Notes under the pieces: model-generated | What the model saw: the letters and a program-made list of their open reading frames with translations, nothing else | Database searches by the model: none | What the model was told of the DNA's origin: nothing | Translations under genes and position numbers: made by a program | Shown: piece by piece, positions 39,995 to 48,733 of the stretch | How positions within the stretch are numbered: position 1 is the stretch's first letter | Layout: each line of letters starts with the position of its first letter | From: JANQGH01 sp039819285 | Lineage (GTDB): Bacteria; Pseudomonadota; Alphaproteobacteria; DSM-16000; Inquilinaceae | Length of the DNA stretch: 64,000 nt | Reading direction: 5' to 3' | Assembly (NCBI GenBank): GCA_039819285.1 | Contig: JBCBSH010000001.1 | Location: forward strand, 32,863-96,862

Positions 39995-41310
39995 GCACCC
40001 AGGCCGAGAGTGAGGGCCGCACCAGCGGGCCCTTGGCCGGCGTGCGCGTGATCGAGATGGGCCAGCTGCTCGCCGGGCCGTTCGTTGGCTCGCGGCTGGC
40101 CGATTTCGGGGCGGAGGTCATCAAGGTCGAGGCGCCGGGCAAGGGCGACCCGATGCGCGAATGGGGGCATCACCGGTACGAGGGCAAGTGCCTGTGGTGG
40201 CCGGTGCTGGCGCGCAACAAGAAGAGCGTAACGGCGAACCTGCGCGATCCGCGGGGCCGCGACCTCGTGCTCCGTCTGTTGGAGACCGCCGACGTCCTAG
40301 TCGAGAACTTCAAGCCGGGCACGTTGGAGAAGTGGGGCCTCGGCCCGGACGCCCTGCACGCGATCAATCCGGGGCTGATTATCGCCCGGGTGTCGGGCTA
40401 CGGCCAGACCGGCCCCTATGCCGANNNNNNNNNNGACGCCCTGCACGCGATCAATCCGGGGCTGATTATCGCCCGGGTGTCGGGCTACGGCCAGACCGGC
40501 CCCTATGCCGAGAAGCCAGGCTTTGCCAGTGTCGGCGAGGCTTTGGGCGGTATCCGGTACATCAACGGTTTTCCCGACACGCCGCCGCCGCGCTTCGGCA
40601 TCTCGCTCGGCGACACGCTGACGGGCCTGTTTGCGACCCAGGGCGTTCTGATGGCGCTTTACTGGCGCGACGCCGGCGGTGGCGGCAAGGGCCAGGTGAT
40701 CGACGCGGCGATCACGGAGAGCTGCTTTTCGATGCTTGAAAGCACCTTGCCGGAATACGACAAGCTCGGCGTCATACGCGAACCGTCAGGCACCGGCCTT
40801 GCGAACGTGTCGCCGTCGAACATCTTTCCGACGCGGGAAGGCAAATACATCGTCATCGCCGCCAACCTCGACACCATGTTCCGCCGTCTTTGCGAGGCCA
40901 TGGAGCGCCCTGAGCTCGCCGATGATCCGCTGTACAACGATCACAAGGCGCGCGGCGAGAATGCCGCGCGACTGGACGGCCTGATTGCCGAGTGGAGCGC
41001 TCAGTTTCCGCTGTCCGAACTCACAGAGCGCCTGGAGCGGCACGGCGTCGTCTGCGGCCCGATATACGCGATCGACGACATCGCCCAGGACCCCCACTTC
41101 CTGGCGCGCGACATGGTCATGAGAATGCCCGACCCGCGCTTCGGCGACATCGCGGTACCCGGCATCGCGCCGAAGCTTTCAGAGACGCCAAGCGAGATAG
41201 CATGGCTGGGCCCCGACGAGATCGGTGGTCACAATAAGGCGATCTACCGGGATCAGCTAAAGCTAAGCGATGCGGATTTCGAGCAGTTGGAAGCTGACGG
41301 CGTCATCTGA
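39991..41310 (+). CDS. CaiB/BaiF-type (class III) CoA-transferase, interrupted by a scaffold gap
   Basis: A class III CoA-transferase: GVRVIEMGQLLAGPFVGSRLADFGAEVIKVE at the start, the catalytic-type Asp region QVIDAAITESCFSMLE, and LANVSPSNIFPTREGKYIVIAAN. It moves CoA between carboxylic acids. The assembled frame codes 439 residues including four unknowns from a 10-N gap at 40425-40434, flanked by an exact 77-base duplication. The duplicated unit plus gap is 87 bases (29 codons), so the frame stays open; the true protein is probably 410 residues, normal for the family. Coupled to the upstream hydrolase-like gene. Confidence 0.9.
   Translation: MSTQAESEGRTSGPLAGVRVIEMGQLLAGPFVGSRLADFGAEVIKVEAPGKGDPMREWGHHRYEGKCLWWPVLARNKKSVTANLRDPRGRDLVLRLLETADVLVENFKPGTLEKWGLGPDALHAINPGLIIARVSGYGQTGPYAXXXXDALHAINPGLIIARVSGYGQTGPYAEKPGFASVGEALGGIRYINGFPDTPPPRFGISLGDTLTGLFATQGVLMALYWRDAGGGGKGQVIDAAITESCFSMLESTLPEYDKLGVIREPSGTGLANVSPSNIFPTREGKYIVIAANLDTMFRRLCEAMERPELADDPLYNDHKARGENAARLDGLIAEWSAQFPLSELTERLERHGVVCGPIYAIDDIAQDPHFLARDMVMRMPDPRFGDIAVPGIAPKLSETPSEIAWLGPDEIGGHNKAIYRDQLKLSDADFEQLEADGVI
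40348..40511 (+). repeat. 77-base exact duplication around a 10-N scaffold gap
   Basis: Bases 40348-40424 are identical to 40435-40511, separated only by ten Ns. A perfect copy on both sides of a gap, of a length equal to a common assembly k-mer, indicates overlapping contig ends joined without merging, not a biological repeat. Confidence 0.92.
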
Positions 41311-41962
41311 CGAGGTCGTCAAGGCTGTGTGCCCAGACGCCCCAGACCAACCGCAAAAGGGCGGCTGGAAGCCGTCCGACTTGACCATCATGCACCCCTT
41401 CCGCATGTCGATCTTGGCGAACCAAGCCGTCAGGATACCCAAACATCATCGGCCTCGATGACCGGGCGGTTGACGATCTGCTGGGTGATGTCCTCACCGT
41501 CGACATAGCTGACCGTTTGGCCGAACATCTTGACGATATCGGTCTCGTTGCTGGCGCCGGACCCAACGCCCGCGTCGCCGGCAAGCAGGCCCGGATCGAA
41601 CAGCGGCGCGAGCACCTCGTCGGCGGCCGGCGGCTGCTGAGCGCCTCGGGTGGATGTCGAGCCAGCGTGGTCACGCGGTCTGGCGGTCGAACCTGAGCAC
41701 GGAGACGATGCGCAATGGCGCCCTGACGTATGCGGGCAGCCGGGCCAGATTCGAGGGGAACGCCTGACATTTTCAGTGCTCCCTTATCGATAGAACTGAG
41801 TACAGGGCGCAACGCTCTTAGGGGCGAGAGAGTTTCCCTCGTCGACACTCATTTTCGCCGGTATTGTGGGCTCAGCCTGGTCGCCCCACAGGCCGGGACG
41901 GCGTTATTGTTAGCCGCCGGGCTGCTGTTGATCTATGGACGAGCGTCTCAATTTCTCTTGGC
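41311..41962. other. Gene-poor interval with a possible gene remnant
   Basis: About 650 bases between the CoA-transferase and AraC genes contain no gene I can support. On the minus strand, 41615-41430 reads as a natural-looking peptide (LAPLFDPGLLAGDAGVG, then ETDIVKMFGQTVSYVDGEDI, ending DDVWVS) with a good amino-acid composition but no credible start. It may be the tail of a decayed gene. I do not recognise it. Confidence 0.3.
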
Positions 41963-42994
41963 CTAAATGGCCTTTAGCCAGCGGCCGAGACTGGCGTCGC
42001 GATCCTGACGACTGGCGGACAGCGCCTGCCAGCGGCCCGGCTTCACTGCATTGTCGCCCGAACCCAGGACGACCGACGGCGGAACCCCGAAGCGCTGTCG
42101 GAAAAGCCGGCTGAAATGGCCTGGGTCGTCGAAACCCCAACGACCGGCGACTTCCTGGACCCGGCCGCGCGCAGGCGATGTGGACAGGAGCTGATGGAAA
42201 ATTCGATCGAGCCGTCGCTGGGTGATGTAGCGCGCAACCCCGCCGGCCTCGGCAAAATCACGATAGATCGATGCCCGAGATGCGCCAAACTCATTGCAAA
42301 GACGTTCGACGTTGAGCTCTGTATCCGCGAGGTGCCTCTCAAGATAAGACCGCATCTCGGCGCGGCGCTCTGCCTGAAATTGCCGATTTGGGGTCCCTTC
42401 GCGCGACGTGGCCGTCAACAGGCCGCGTATCAATCCGCAGAAGCCTTCCGCCACGGCATTTGCGTCGGCCTTCTGAAGGCTTGGGAACTGGCCCATTAGG
42501 GCAAAAAAGGTATTCGCTAGGAACCGACCGATGGCCGAGCCGCTTGCAAACTTCATATGGGCCGGGTGCTGTCCCGGATCATAGCCAACGGCTTCGTGAG
42601 AGACGACCGCGCCCGCGACAGCAGACGCCTCGGCGACAGAGTGGAATTCGCGGGAGAAATCGAAAATGTGGACCTCGCCGGGCATTACTTCCAAAGGCGT
42701 ATCTGCAATGGTCCCCCGCATTGCTCCATGACGATAAACCTGTAGAGAGAGGTAGTTCGCGTTTCTGGCGTGGCGGGCATTATGGCTGAAGGATTGGTGC
42801 GAGAACGCGACTTCGGAAAAGATCAGATCATTCAGCAGCCATGCCTTGACCCGTTCCTGGCCATTTGCGGCCGCCGAGAATGGCTCTACATCGTAAAAGG
42901 GACGAACCTCTTCGCGCCACGCGTCATAGCAGTGCCTCTTGCCGACGAGTTGAGCGTCCAGCCGGACGGAAGGAATTTGGTTGTCCTGGATCAT
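41963..42994 (-). CDS. AraC-family transcriptional regulator
   Basis: A 343-residue regulator. The N-terminal 200 residues are a cupin-like AraC_binding_2-type ligand domain (LSLQVYRHGAMRG, GEVHIFDFSREFHSVAEAS). The C-terminal 100 residues carry the double HTH: LNVERLCNEFGASRASIYRDFAEAGGVARYITQRRLDRI and VQEVAGRWGFDDPGHFSRLFRQRFGVPPS. The target is unknown: the flanking intervals hold no clear gene, so it may control something at a distance or a gene since lost. Confidence 0.92.
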   Translation of the reverse strand: MIQDNQIPSVRLDAQLVGKRHCYDAWREEVRPFYDVEPFSAAANGQERVKAWLLNDLIFSEVAFSHQSFSHNARHARNANYLSLQVYRHGAMRGTIADTPLEVMPGEVHIFDFSREFHSVAEASAVAGAVVSHEAVGYDPGQHPAHMKFASGSAIGRFLANTFFALMGQFPSLQKADANAVAEGFCGLIRGLLTATSREGTPNRQFQAERRAEMRSYLERHLADTELNVERLCNEFGASRASIYRDFAEAGGVARYITQRRLDRIFHQLLSTSPARGRVQEVAGRWGFDDPGHFSRLFRQRFGVPPSVVLGSGDNAVKPGRWQALSASRQDRDASLGRWLKAI

Positions 42995-43972
42995 CGCGTT
43001 CCGAGGCCTCGCTCCGTCCTCACCAAAGCTCGCCAGCAGCGTTCATCGCAAAGCTGATCATAGATGTACGATCAGAGGCTCGAGAGGTCTCGGCGCCCTC
43101 TGCGGGACGTGCTGCGGCAATATGGCGGGCGCTCACTCCGACGCTTATCCAATAAGCACTATAGGTCATCATATGCATGGTTACGTGCCACCGACTACTC
43201 TCTAAAATAGAGCCACCTGTTTTCGGCGCTCTGCATAATGAAGGCCGATGTCGCCATAAGTCAATGGAACGCGGCGAGCACTGCTATTTTGAGAATTCTT
43301 GTTATGCGCGAAATAGTGACGTTGCGGTGACCAATTAGTGGATCGGCGCACCCGCGGACCCAATTTCCACCTCTTGGGTCAGGGAGTGCGACCAGCATTC
43401 GGCTCGGTCGGGGGCCGCTATTGCGACAGCTTGGTGGCCGTGGTGATCGCACTCTTTGGAAACTTGGCTGCCAAGGCAGGAACGAACCTCCGACACGCGG
43501 ATGACAATGCTACCCGTCAGTACCGCCAGTCAGTTCAGCGTCCCTTCACTCCGAGACAAACCCGGAGCGAAAAACCGCCGTTTTCGCTAAATCACTAAGG
43601 AAACCTGCTGCACGCCTGCCGGGCTGGCCGGGTGGTCGTCCTGCCGCGGGCAGAAGCGGCCTCGGCGTCCTATGACGCAGTGATGGCGATGGCGGTCTTG
43701 CCGACAGTCTCGAGCAACGTGATGGTGCCGACGCCGGAGGACTCGCGTTCGACCTTGCAAGCGGGTTGGGGGCTGCCTGGACGCGATTGTGCAGAGATGC
43801 CCCCCCCCGAAATGTTCCGGCGCTGAGCCGGTCAGGTCATTGGTGCACCGCAGTGTCGGCGCCGGCTTGCTTAAACGCGATCGCGCGTTTTCCCTTGCGA
43901 CGCTGTCCATTCCGCCCCACCATGCCCGCGCCTCGCCACATGACCTTTCGTGCAGCCAAGGCTGGACAAGTA
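42995..43972. other. Interval without a supportable gene
   Basis: About 980 bases with lower GC near 43140-43330. Short reading frames here lack ribosome sites and family features. A hairpin with 8-bp arms (AGCGAAAA 43566-43573, TTTTCGCT 43581-43588) is visible, and a run of nine C at 43800-43808 is a place where sequencing error could break a frame. On the minus strand a peptide ending at 43670 (ESSGVGTITLLETVGKTAIA) looks protein-like but has no start. Confidence 0.4.
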
Positions 43973-44197
43973 ATGAGGTCATGGATGTCAGGCGACTTGC
44001 AACGACTGCTCACCCTCCACGATGTTGCCGCGCGCGACAAGTGCGGGCTTTTGCCTGAGCTTGAGGCGCTGCTCCGCTCGAAGGCGGATGCCCTATCGAA
44101 CGGCGCCATTCCGCTTCCCGTACGAACATACTTGGCCGGTCCGGCGCAACAGGCCGTGCCCGCGTCGGCACTTCAACTGCGGAAGCCGTCACAATGA
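43973..44197 (+). CDS. Possible small gene coupled to the FTR1 permease
   Basis: A 74-residue frame (MRSWMSGDLQRLLTLHDV...) with a helical, charged middle and no membrane segment or signal. Its stop overlaps the FTR1 start (ATGA), the same coupling seen elsewhere in this operon, which is the main reason to list it. The ribosome site is weak and a second ATG at 43985 is possible. I do not recognise the protein. Confidence 0.35.
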   Translation: MRSWMSGDLQRLLTLHDVAARDKCGLLPELEALLRSKADALSNGAIPLPVRTYLAGPAQQAVPASALQLRKPSQ

Positions 44198-45231
44198 GCG
44201 ATCCAGCAGCCGACCAGATGCATCCCGATGCAGGTCCGGTTTCCAAGAAGCCGCTGTCGCCCATGGTCAAGGGCGTGCTGATGATCTGCGCGCTTACGGT
44301 TATCTGCGCCGTGGCTTGGACGTTTTTGACGTCGGCCGGCAACCCCGACCCGACGACACGGGGCACAAACGCCTCGGCCGCCATCATCGACATCGCCATC
44401 CTTGTCTTCCGCGAAGGGCTGGAGTGCATTCTCGTCCTCGCCGCGATCACCGCCAGCATGATCGGCCCCAACCAGCGCCATCGCAAGGCGGTCGCGGTCG
44501 GCGCCGGGATCGGCGCCATCGCCACGATCATCACCTGGTTCATCGCGATCAACATCGTTACCGGGCTGGCCGACAACTTCAACGCGCTGCAGATCCAGGC
44601 CTGGACCGGCCTCTTGGCCATCGTCGTCCTGCTGACCGTGATGAACTGGTTCTTCCACAAGATCTATTGGGGCGGCTGGATTTCCGCCCAGACACGTCAG
44701 AGCAAGCAATTGGAGGCCGAAGAAAAGAAGCAGGCTGCCACCGCGGCCAGGGTGTTCTACGGCATGGGCTTGCTCGGCTTTGCGTCATTCTACCGCGAAG
44801 GCTTCGAAGTGGTGCTGTTCCTGCAGACCTATAACCTGCAGATGGGTTCGCACATCGTCTATCTGGGCGCCTTGGTGGGCCTCTTCTTCGCCGGGGTCGT
44901 GGCGGTGCTGACCTTCATCGCGCACCACAAGCTGCCGTATCGCAAGATGCTCGAACTCACCGGCGGTTTGCTCGGCGTGGTTCTGTTGATCATGGTGGGC
45001 GAGCAGGGCCAAGAGATGCAGCAGGCGGGCTGGATCGGCACGACGACCATCCAGTGGCTTGTGCCCTACATGCCGGACTGGTTGGGCCTGTGGTTCTCGG
45101 TGTTCCCGACGGTCGAAACGCTGGTCTTGCAGTTTATAGCGGCCGCGCTCGTGATCGGCTCGTTCCTGATCGCGCGGCGGATGCGCAATAAGGCCAAGGT
45201 CTCCGCGCCCCAGGCCAAGCCGGCGCCATGA
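44194..45231 (+). CDS. FTR1-family iron permease
   Basis: A 345-residue inner-membrane protein with seven helices. Both iron-binding motifs of the family are present: FREGLECIL (about residues 71-79) and FYREGFEVVLF (about 192-202). FTR1/EfeU proteins take iron across the inner membrane, usually with an oxidase partner (Fet3 in yeast, EfeO/EfeB in bacteria). No efeO or efeB is here; instead a flavodoxin and an NADPH reductase follow. The 3' end overlaps the flavodoxin gene (ATGA). The N-terminal 25 residues are polar and cytoplasmic. Confidence 0.9.
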   Translation: MSDPAADQMHPDAGPVSKKPLSPMVKGVLMICALTVICAVAWTFLTSAGNPDPTTRGTNASAAIIDIAILVFREGLECILVLAAITASMIGPNQRHRKAVAVGAGIGAIATIITWFIAINIVTGLADNFNALQIQAWTGLLAIVVLLTVMNWFFHKIYWGGWISAQTRQSKQLEAEEKKQAATAARVFYGMGLLGFASFYREGFEVVLFLQTYNLQMGSHIVYLGALVGLFFAGVVAVLTFIAHHKLPYRKMLELTGGLLGVVLLIMVGEQGQEMQQAGWIGTTTIQWLVPYMPDWLGLWFSVFPTVETLVLQFIAAALVIGSFLIARRMRNKAKVSAPQAKPAP

Positions 45232-45677
45232 TCACGGTCTTCTACGCGACCCAGACCGGCAACTCTGAAGCCTGCGCCCAATGGCTGGTCGAGGATCTTA
45301 AGGGCAGGGGCCACGAGGTCAGGATCAGGAACCTGCTTGATGTCAGGGCCGACGATCTCAAGAACGAGACCTGCGCCCTTTTCGTCGTCAGCTCGACGGG
45401 CGAGGGCGACCCGCCGGACGACGCGGTTGAGTTTTTCGCGGGTCTGCAGGCGCTGCCGAGCGGCTCGCTGACGGGCCTCCACTACGCCGTGTTCGCCTTA
45501 GGCGACATCGACTACACGCTCTTTTGCGGGTTCGGCAACAACTGCGATTACCTGCTGGGCCAGTTTGGTGCGACCCAGTTGCGCGAGGTGGAAGACTGCA
45601 ATCTCGACCAGGCCGAACGGCTGCCCATCTGGTCGGAAGAGATCAGCAAGACGCTGCGTTCGTTGAGTGATCCCTAG
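45228..45677 (+). CDS. Flavodoxin-domain protein
   Basis: A 149-residue FMN-binding electron carrier: phosphate loop ATQTGNSEA (about 7-15), STGEGDPPDDAVEFF (55-69), and YAVFALGDIDYTLFCGFG (85-102), which are the flavodoxin-like features of cytochrome P450 reductase and CysJ. It is a free-standing version of the N-terminal domain of those diflavin reductases, and the next gene encodes the missing C-terminal half. Overlap with FTR1 implies delivery of electrons for iron handling, perhaps ferric reduction. Confidence 0.9.
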   Translation: MITVFYATQTGNSEACAQWLVEDLKGRGHEVRIRNLLDVRADDLKNETCALFVVSSTGEGDPPDDAVEFFAGLQALPSGSLTGLHYAVFALGDIDYTLFCGFGNNCDYLLGQFGATQLREVEDCNLDQAERLPIWSEEISKTLRSLSDP

Positions 45678-45775
45678 CCGCGCTGGCAGCAAACTTTGCC
45701 TGTGCCTTGAAGGCCGCAGGGGGGCCGGGCGATGTCGAAGCCTACTGTCGAATTAGGTCGAAGAGCGTGTCGCCC

Positions 45776-46915
45776 ATGAAGCCGTTGCTGCTCAACGCCG
45801 CGTGGTCGCGGAAAAACCCTTTCCACGCCACCGTGATCGAGAATCGCCCACTTTCCGGTCCTGGCTCGGCGAAGCGGATCCACCATCTGGCGCTTGATCT
45901 GGCGGGCAGCGACGTCGCCTACACGCCCGGCGACTCGCTCGGCGTCATTCCCATCAATGACGAAACGCTGGTCGATGCCTGGCTGGAACGGTTGCGCGCC
46001 GACCGCGACATGCGGCTTGCGGGCTTCGACCTGCCGCTGGGCGAACTCTTGTCGACAAGCTTCGAACTCGCCAAACCCTCCGATCCCTTGCTTCGAGGGC
46101 TGGCGCCGCTGGTCAAGGACGATGAACTCACCCGCGCGCTTGAAGCGGACAACAGGCAGGCGATCGACGCCTTTCTTTGGGGCAAGGATGCGCTCGACAT
46201 GCTTAACCTCAAGCCCGACCTCGACCTCGATATCGCCCAGGTGATCGCCTGGCTCCAGCCGCTGCACCACCGGTCCTATTCCATCGCCTCCAGCGCCAGG
46301 GCCTATCCCGACGAGGCGCATCTAACCGTCAGGTACATCGCGTGGAAGGACCATTCGCGCGTGCACCGGGGCGTCTGCTCCAACTTCCTCGTCGAACGCG
46401 CGACCGTGGGCAGCCAGGTCCGTGTGTTCTCGATACCCAATCGGTATTTCGGTGTGCCCGCCAATAAAGATGCGCCTATGATCATGGTCGGCCCGGGCAC
46501 CGGCGTTGCGCCTTTCCGCGCCTTCCTTCAGGAACGGTGCGAGCTTACCGCCAGAGGTTTCAACTGGCTGTTCTTCGGCGACGAGCATCGACGCTGCGAC
46601 TTCATCTATGAGCCCGATTTCTCCGAGATGCAGCGGACCACGCTTCTCGATCGAATGGACCTCGCCTTCTCGCGGGATCAGGCGCAGAAGATCTACGTGC
46701 AGCACCGCATGGCGGAACACGGCGCCACGCTCTTCGATCAGCTCGAGAACGGCGGTTCCTTTTTTGTCTGCGGCGATGCCAGGCGGTTGGCCCCCGATGT
46801 GGAGGCAACCCTGATCGCCATCATCCGGCGTCACGGTGGGTTGGGCGAGACCGCGGCCGGCGACTATCTGCGCACCCTCAAACGAGAGAAACGCTACGTC
46901 CGCGACGTTTACTGA
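45776..46915 (+). CDS. CPR/CysJ-type FAD-NADPH reductase without flavodoxin domain
   Basis: A 379-residue flavoprotein equal to the C-terminal part of sulfite reductase alpha or P450 reductase. FAD-binding RSYS (166-169) and GVCSNFL (199-205), NADP-binding GPGTGVAPFRAF (239-250), FVCGDARRLAPDVEATL, and the characteristic ending RYVRDVY with a terminal tyrosine that stacks on FAD. The insert helical domain between the FAD parts is kept. The separate flavodoxin upstream is the obvious electron acceptor. No sulfite reductase hemoprotein gene is nearby, so a role in iron uptake fits the context better. Confidence 0.92.
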   Translation: MKPLLLNAAWSRKNPFHATVIENRPLSGPGSAKRIHHLALDLAGSDVAYTPGDSLGVIPINDETLVDAWLERLRADRDMRLAGFDLPLGELLSTSFELAKPSDPLLRGLAPLVKDDELTRALEADNRQAIDAFLWGKDALDMLNLKPDLDLDIAQVIAWLQPLHHRSYSIASSARAYPDEAHLTVRYIAWKDHSRVHRGVCSNFLVERATVGSQVRVFSIPNRYFGVPANKDAPMIMVGPGTGVAPFRAFLQERCELTARGFNWLFFGDEHRRCDFIYEPDFSEMQRTTLLDRMDLAFSRDQAQKIYVQHRMAEHGATLFDQLENGGSFFVCGDARRLAPDVEATLIAIIRRHGGLGETAAGDYLRTLKREKRYVRDVY

Positions 46916-46994
46916 TCCGGTGTTCCGCCGGCGATCGGGCGGCATTGCGAGCCATGCAAGGTCAGTCGACGACAGTTTCGAAGAGAGGCGAAAA

Positions 46995-48332
46995 ATGATC
47001 CTGAACCGGGCGACGGGTCGACAGCGGCGGACGACAACGCCAGTTGAACATAGCCGTAATCGCCCCAAGGCCATCATCGGCAGCTGTCGCATAGGCACGG
47101 GCGGGGCCTTAGCGGTTGGCGTCGCGCTGGCCGTGAGCGCGGCACCGGTAAGCGCGCAATCACAGAGCGCCCTCCAACAGTGGCTAGCGCAAGACACCGC
47201 GACCGGTAATTGGGGTGGGGAGCGCACTCAGCTCTCCAATGATGGCGTCGACCTTGCCTTGAACTTCACCACTGACATTTTGGGCAATCCCACCGGCGGC
47301 ATGGAGCAGCGGACTGAGTTCGCCGGCATGTGGTACGGAACGGCGACGGTCGACTTAGGCGCGCTTGCGGGGTTGACGAGCCTGACCTTCAATGTGGCCG
47401 GCGCGTTGACGCAAGGCCGTGACCTGTCCGGCGACCATATCGGGAACCTCTTCGCGGTCGCGCAGGTCTTTAACGGCGATACGCTACGGCTTGCTGAACT
47501 CTATTTTGAGCAATCGCTGTTCAGCGATCAGTTGAGCATCGCGATTGGCCGTCTTGCGGCGGGCGACGATTTCGCGACGGCGGATGCCTACGGCTACTAC
47601 GTGATCAGTGCCGTGAACGGCAACCCGACAGGCATTCTGGTAAACGCGCCGTCCTTCACGACGCCGCCCTTTGCCCAGTGGGGCGTTCGCGGCACGGTTA
47701 CGACGGAGAACGATCTCTATTTCTCCGCCGGAGTTTACAATGCCGATCCCGACGTCCAGGACGACGACGTCAACGGGCTGGACTTTACGCTCAATCCGCA
47801 GGATGGGGTCCTGATGCTGGCCGAGGCGGGCTGGAACCCAAACACCGGCGATGACGCGACCGGCCTGCCCGGTCACTACGCCATCGGTATGTGGGGCGAC
47901 ACCAGCGACTATGCGTTCGTAAACGGCGCCGACCAATCCCAGGATGGGAATTACGGCTTCTACGCGATCGCCCAGCAGATGGTGTACCGGGAACAGGGCA
48001 GCAGCGATGAAGGGTTGACGATCTGGGGCACGATCAACGTCGCACCCGACGATGACATCAATACCCTGCCCGTCGCGCTGTTTGGCGGTGCCTACTACGA
48101 GGGTCTGTTCCCGTCACGGCCCGAAGATGTCACGGCTTTCGGCATCTCCTACGCCGGTTTCAGCGACACGCTTCCCGACCAGACCTACGAAGTCGCGCTG
48201 GAGATCAACCATCGTTTCCAACTGGGGAACTGGCTCTATGTGCAACCGGATCTCCAGTACGTCGTTAACCCCAATGGCGGGGGCATCGACGACGCGCTTG
48301 TCGTCGGGTTCGAGGCCTCCGTCGATTTCTAG
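46995..48332 (+). CDS. OprB-family outer-membrane porin
   Basis: A 445-residue beta-barrel protein. ATG 46995 follows GAGAGG. A long basic N-region precedes a signal-like segment ending near APVSAQSQS. The mature start WLAQDTATGNWGGERTQLSNDGVDLALNFTTDILGNPTGG is typical of carbohydrate-selective porins of the OprB family, and the chain ends with aromatic F as barrel proteins do (EASVDF). Located right after the FTR1/flavodoxin/reductase genes, it may admit an iron chelate rather than a sugar, an inference from context only. Confidence 0.88.
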   Translation: MILNRATGRQRRTTTPVEHSRNRPKAIIGSCRIGTGGALAVGVALAVSAAPVSAQSQSALQQWLAQDTATGNWGGERTQLSNDGVDLALNFTTDILGNPTGGMEQRTEFAGMWYGTATVDLGALAGLTSLTFNVAGALTQGRDLSGDHIGNLFAVAQVFNGDTLRLAELYFEQSLFSDQLSIAIGRLAAGDDFATADAYGYYVISAVNGNPTGILVNAPSFTTPPFAQWGVRGTVTTENDLYFSAGVYNADPDVQDDDVNGLDFTLNPQDGVLMLAEAGWNPNTGDDATGLPGHYAIGMWGDTSDYAFVNGADQSQDGNYGFYAIAQQMVYREQGSSDEGLTIWGTINVAPDDDINTLPVALFGGAYYEGLFPSRPEDVTAFGISYAGFSDTLPDQTYEVALEINHRFQLGNWLYVQPDLQYVVNPNGGGIDDALVVGFEASVDF

Positions 48333-48620
48333 TGCTGGCCAGAATGAGAGCCATTCAAGCCGGCTTGCGGGCAGCATTGGTCGGCTCCGGCGCCATGATG
48401 CCGGTATCCGCCGAACGGCAAAACGCGGTGGGGCAACGGGCGGGCCGAACCGGCGACCGGCGACACTCGGCGGCACTTAAGCCACGCCTGGGTTGGTCCG
48501 CTTCGATCCTTCGGCGCCAGAGATCCGCCTCAATGCCCGCGATCAAGCCAAGGCCGGTCGCGGACGATCGGTAAGGCAGGATCTCGCTGGTGCGGCAAAA
48601 AACGCATGGCGCGCTCAAAT

Positions 48621-48639
48621 GAGAATAGTTATCATTATC
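48621..48639. promoter_or_regulatory. Fur-like iron box before the family-5 ABC operon
   Basis: GAGAATAGTTATCATTATC agrees at 15 of 19 positions with the classical Fur box GATAATGATAATCATTATC. It lies in the 400-base interval 48333-48733 (no gene seen elsewhere in it), about 95 bases before the binding-protein start, so the downstream ABC operon is probably iron-controlled. Confidence 0.65.
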
Positions 48640-48733
48640 GCCTTGTCATAAAGCGCTGTATCGGGCGGCACGGGGCCGGAAGCGATGAGGGTTCATCAGC
48701 GTGGTCCCACACATCCACGAGGGGGACATAATC

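Noticed and set aside
40348..40511. Tandem duplication as a biological repeat in the CoA-transferase
   Set aside because: Exact identity and placement around an N gap fit an unmerged contig overlap much better.
43566..43588. 8-bp hairpin AGCGAAAA/TTTTCGCT as terminator or recombination site
   Set aside because: No T-run follows and no gene ends next to it; no integrase or second copy supports a recombination site.
43670..43777. Minus-strand peptide ending in TVGKTAIAITAS
   Set aside because: Looks protein-like but has no start codon or ribosome site and is cut by a homopolymer region; could not be tied to a family.
45776..46915. Sulfite reductase flavoprotein alpha (cysJ)
   Set aside because: The flavodoxin domain is a separate protein, no cysI is near and the neighbours are iron-transport genes.
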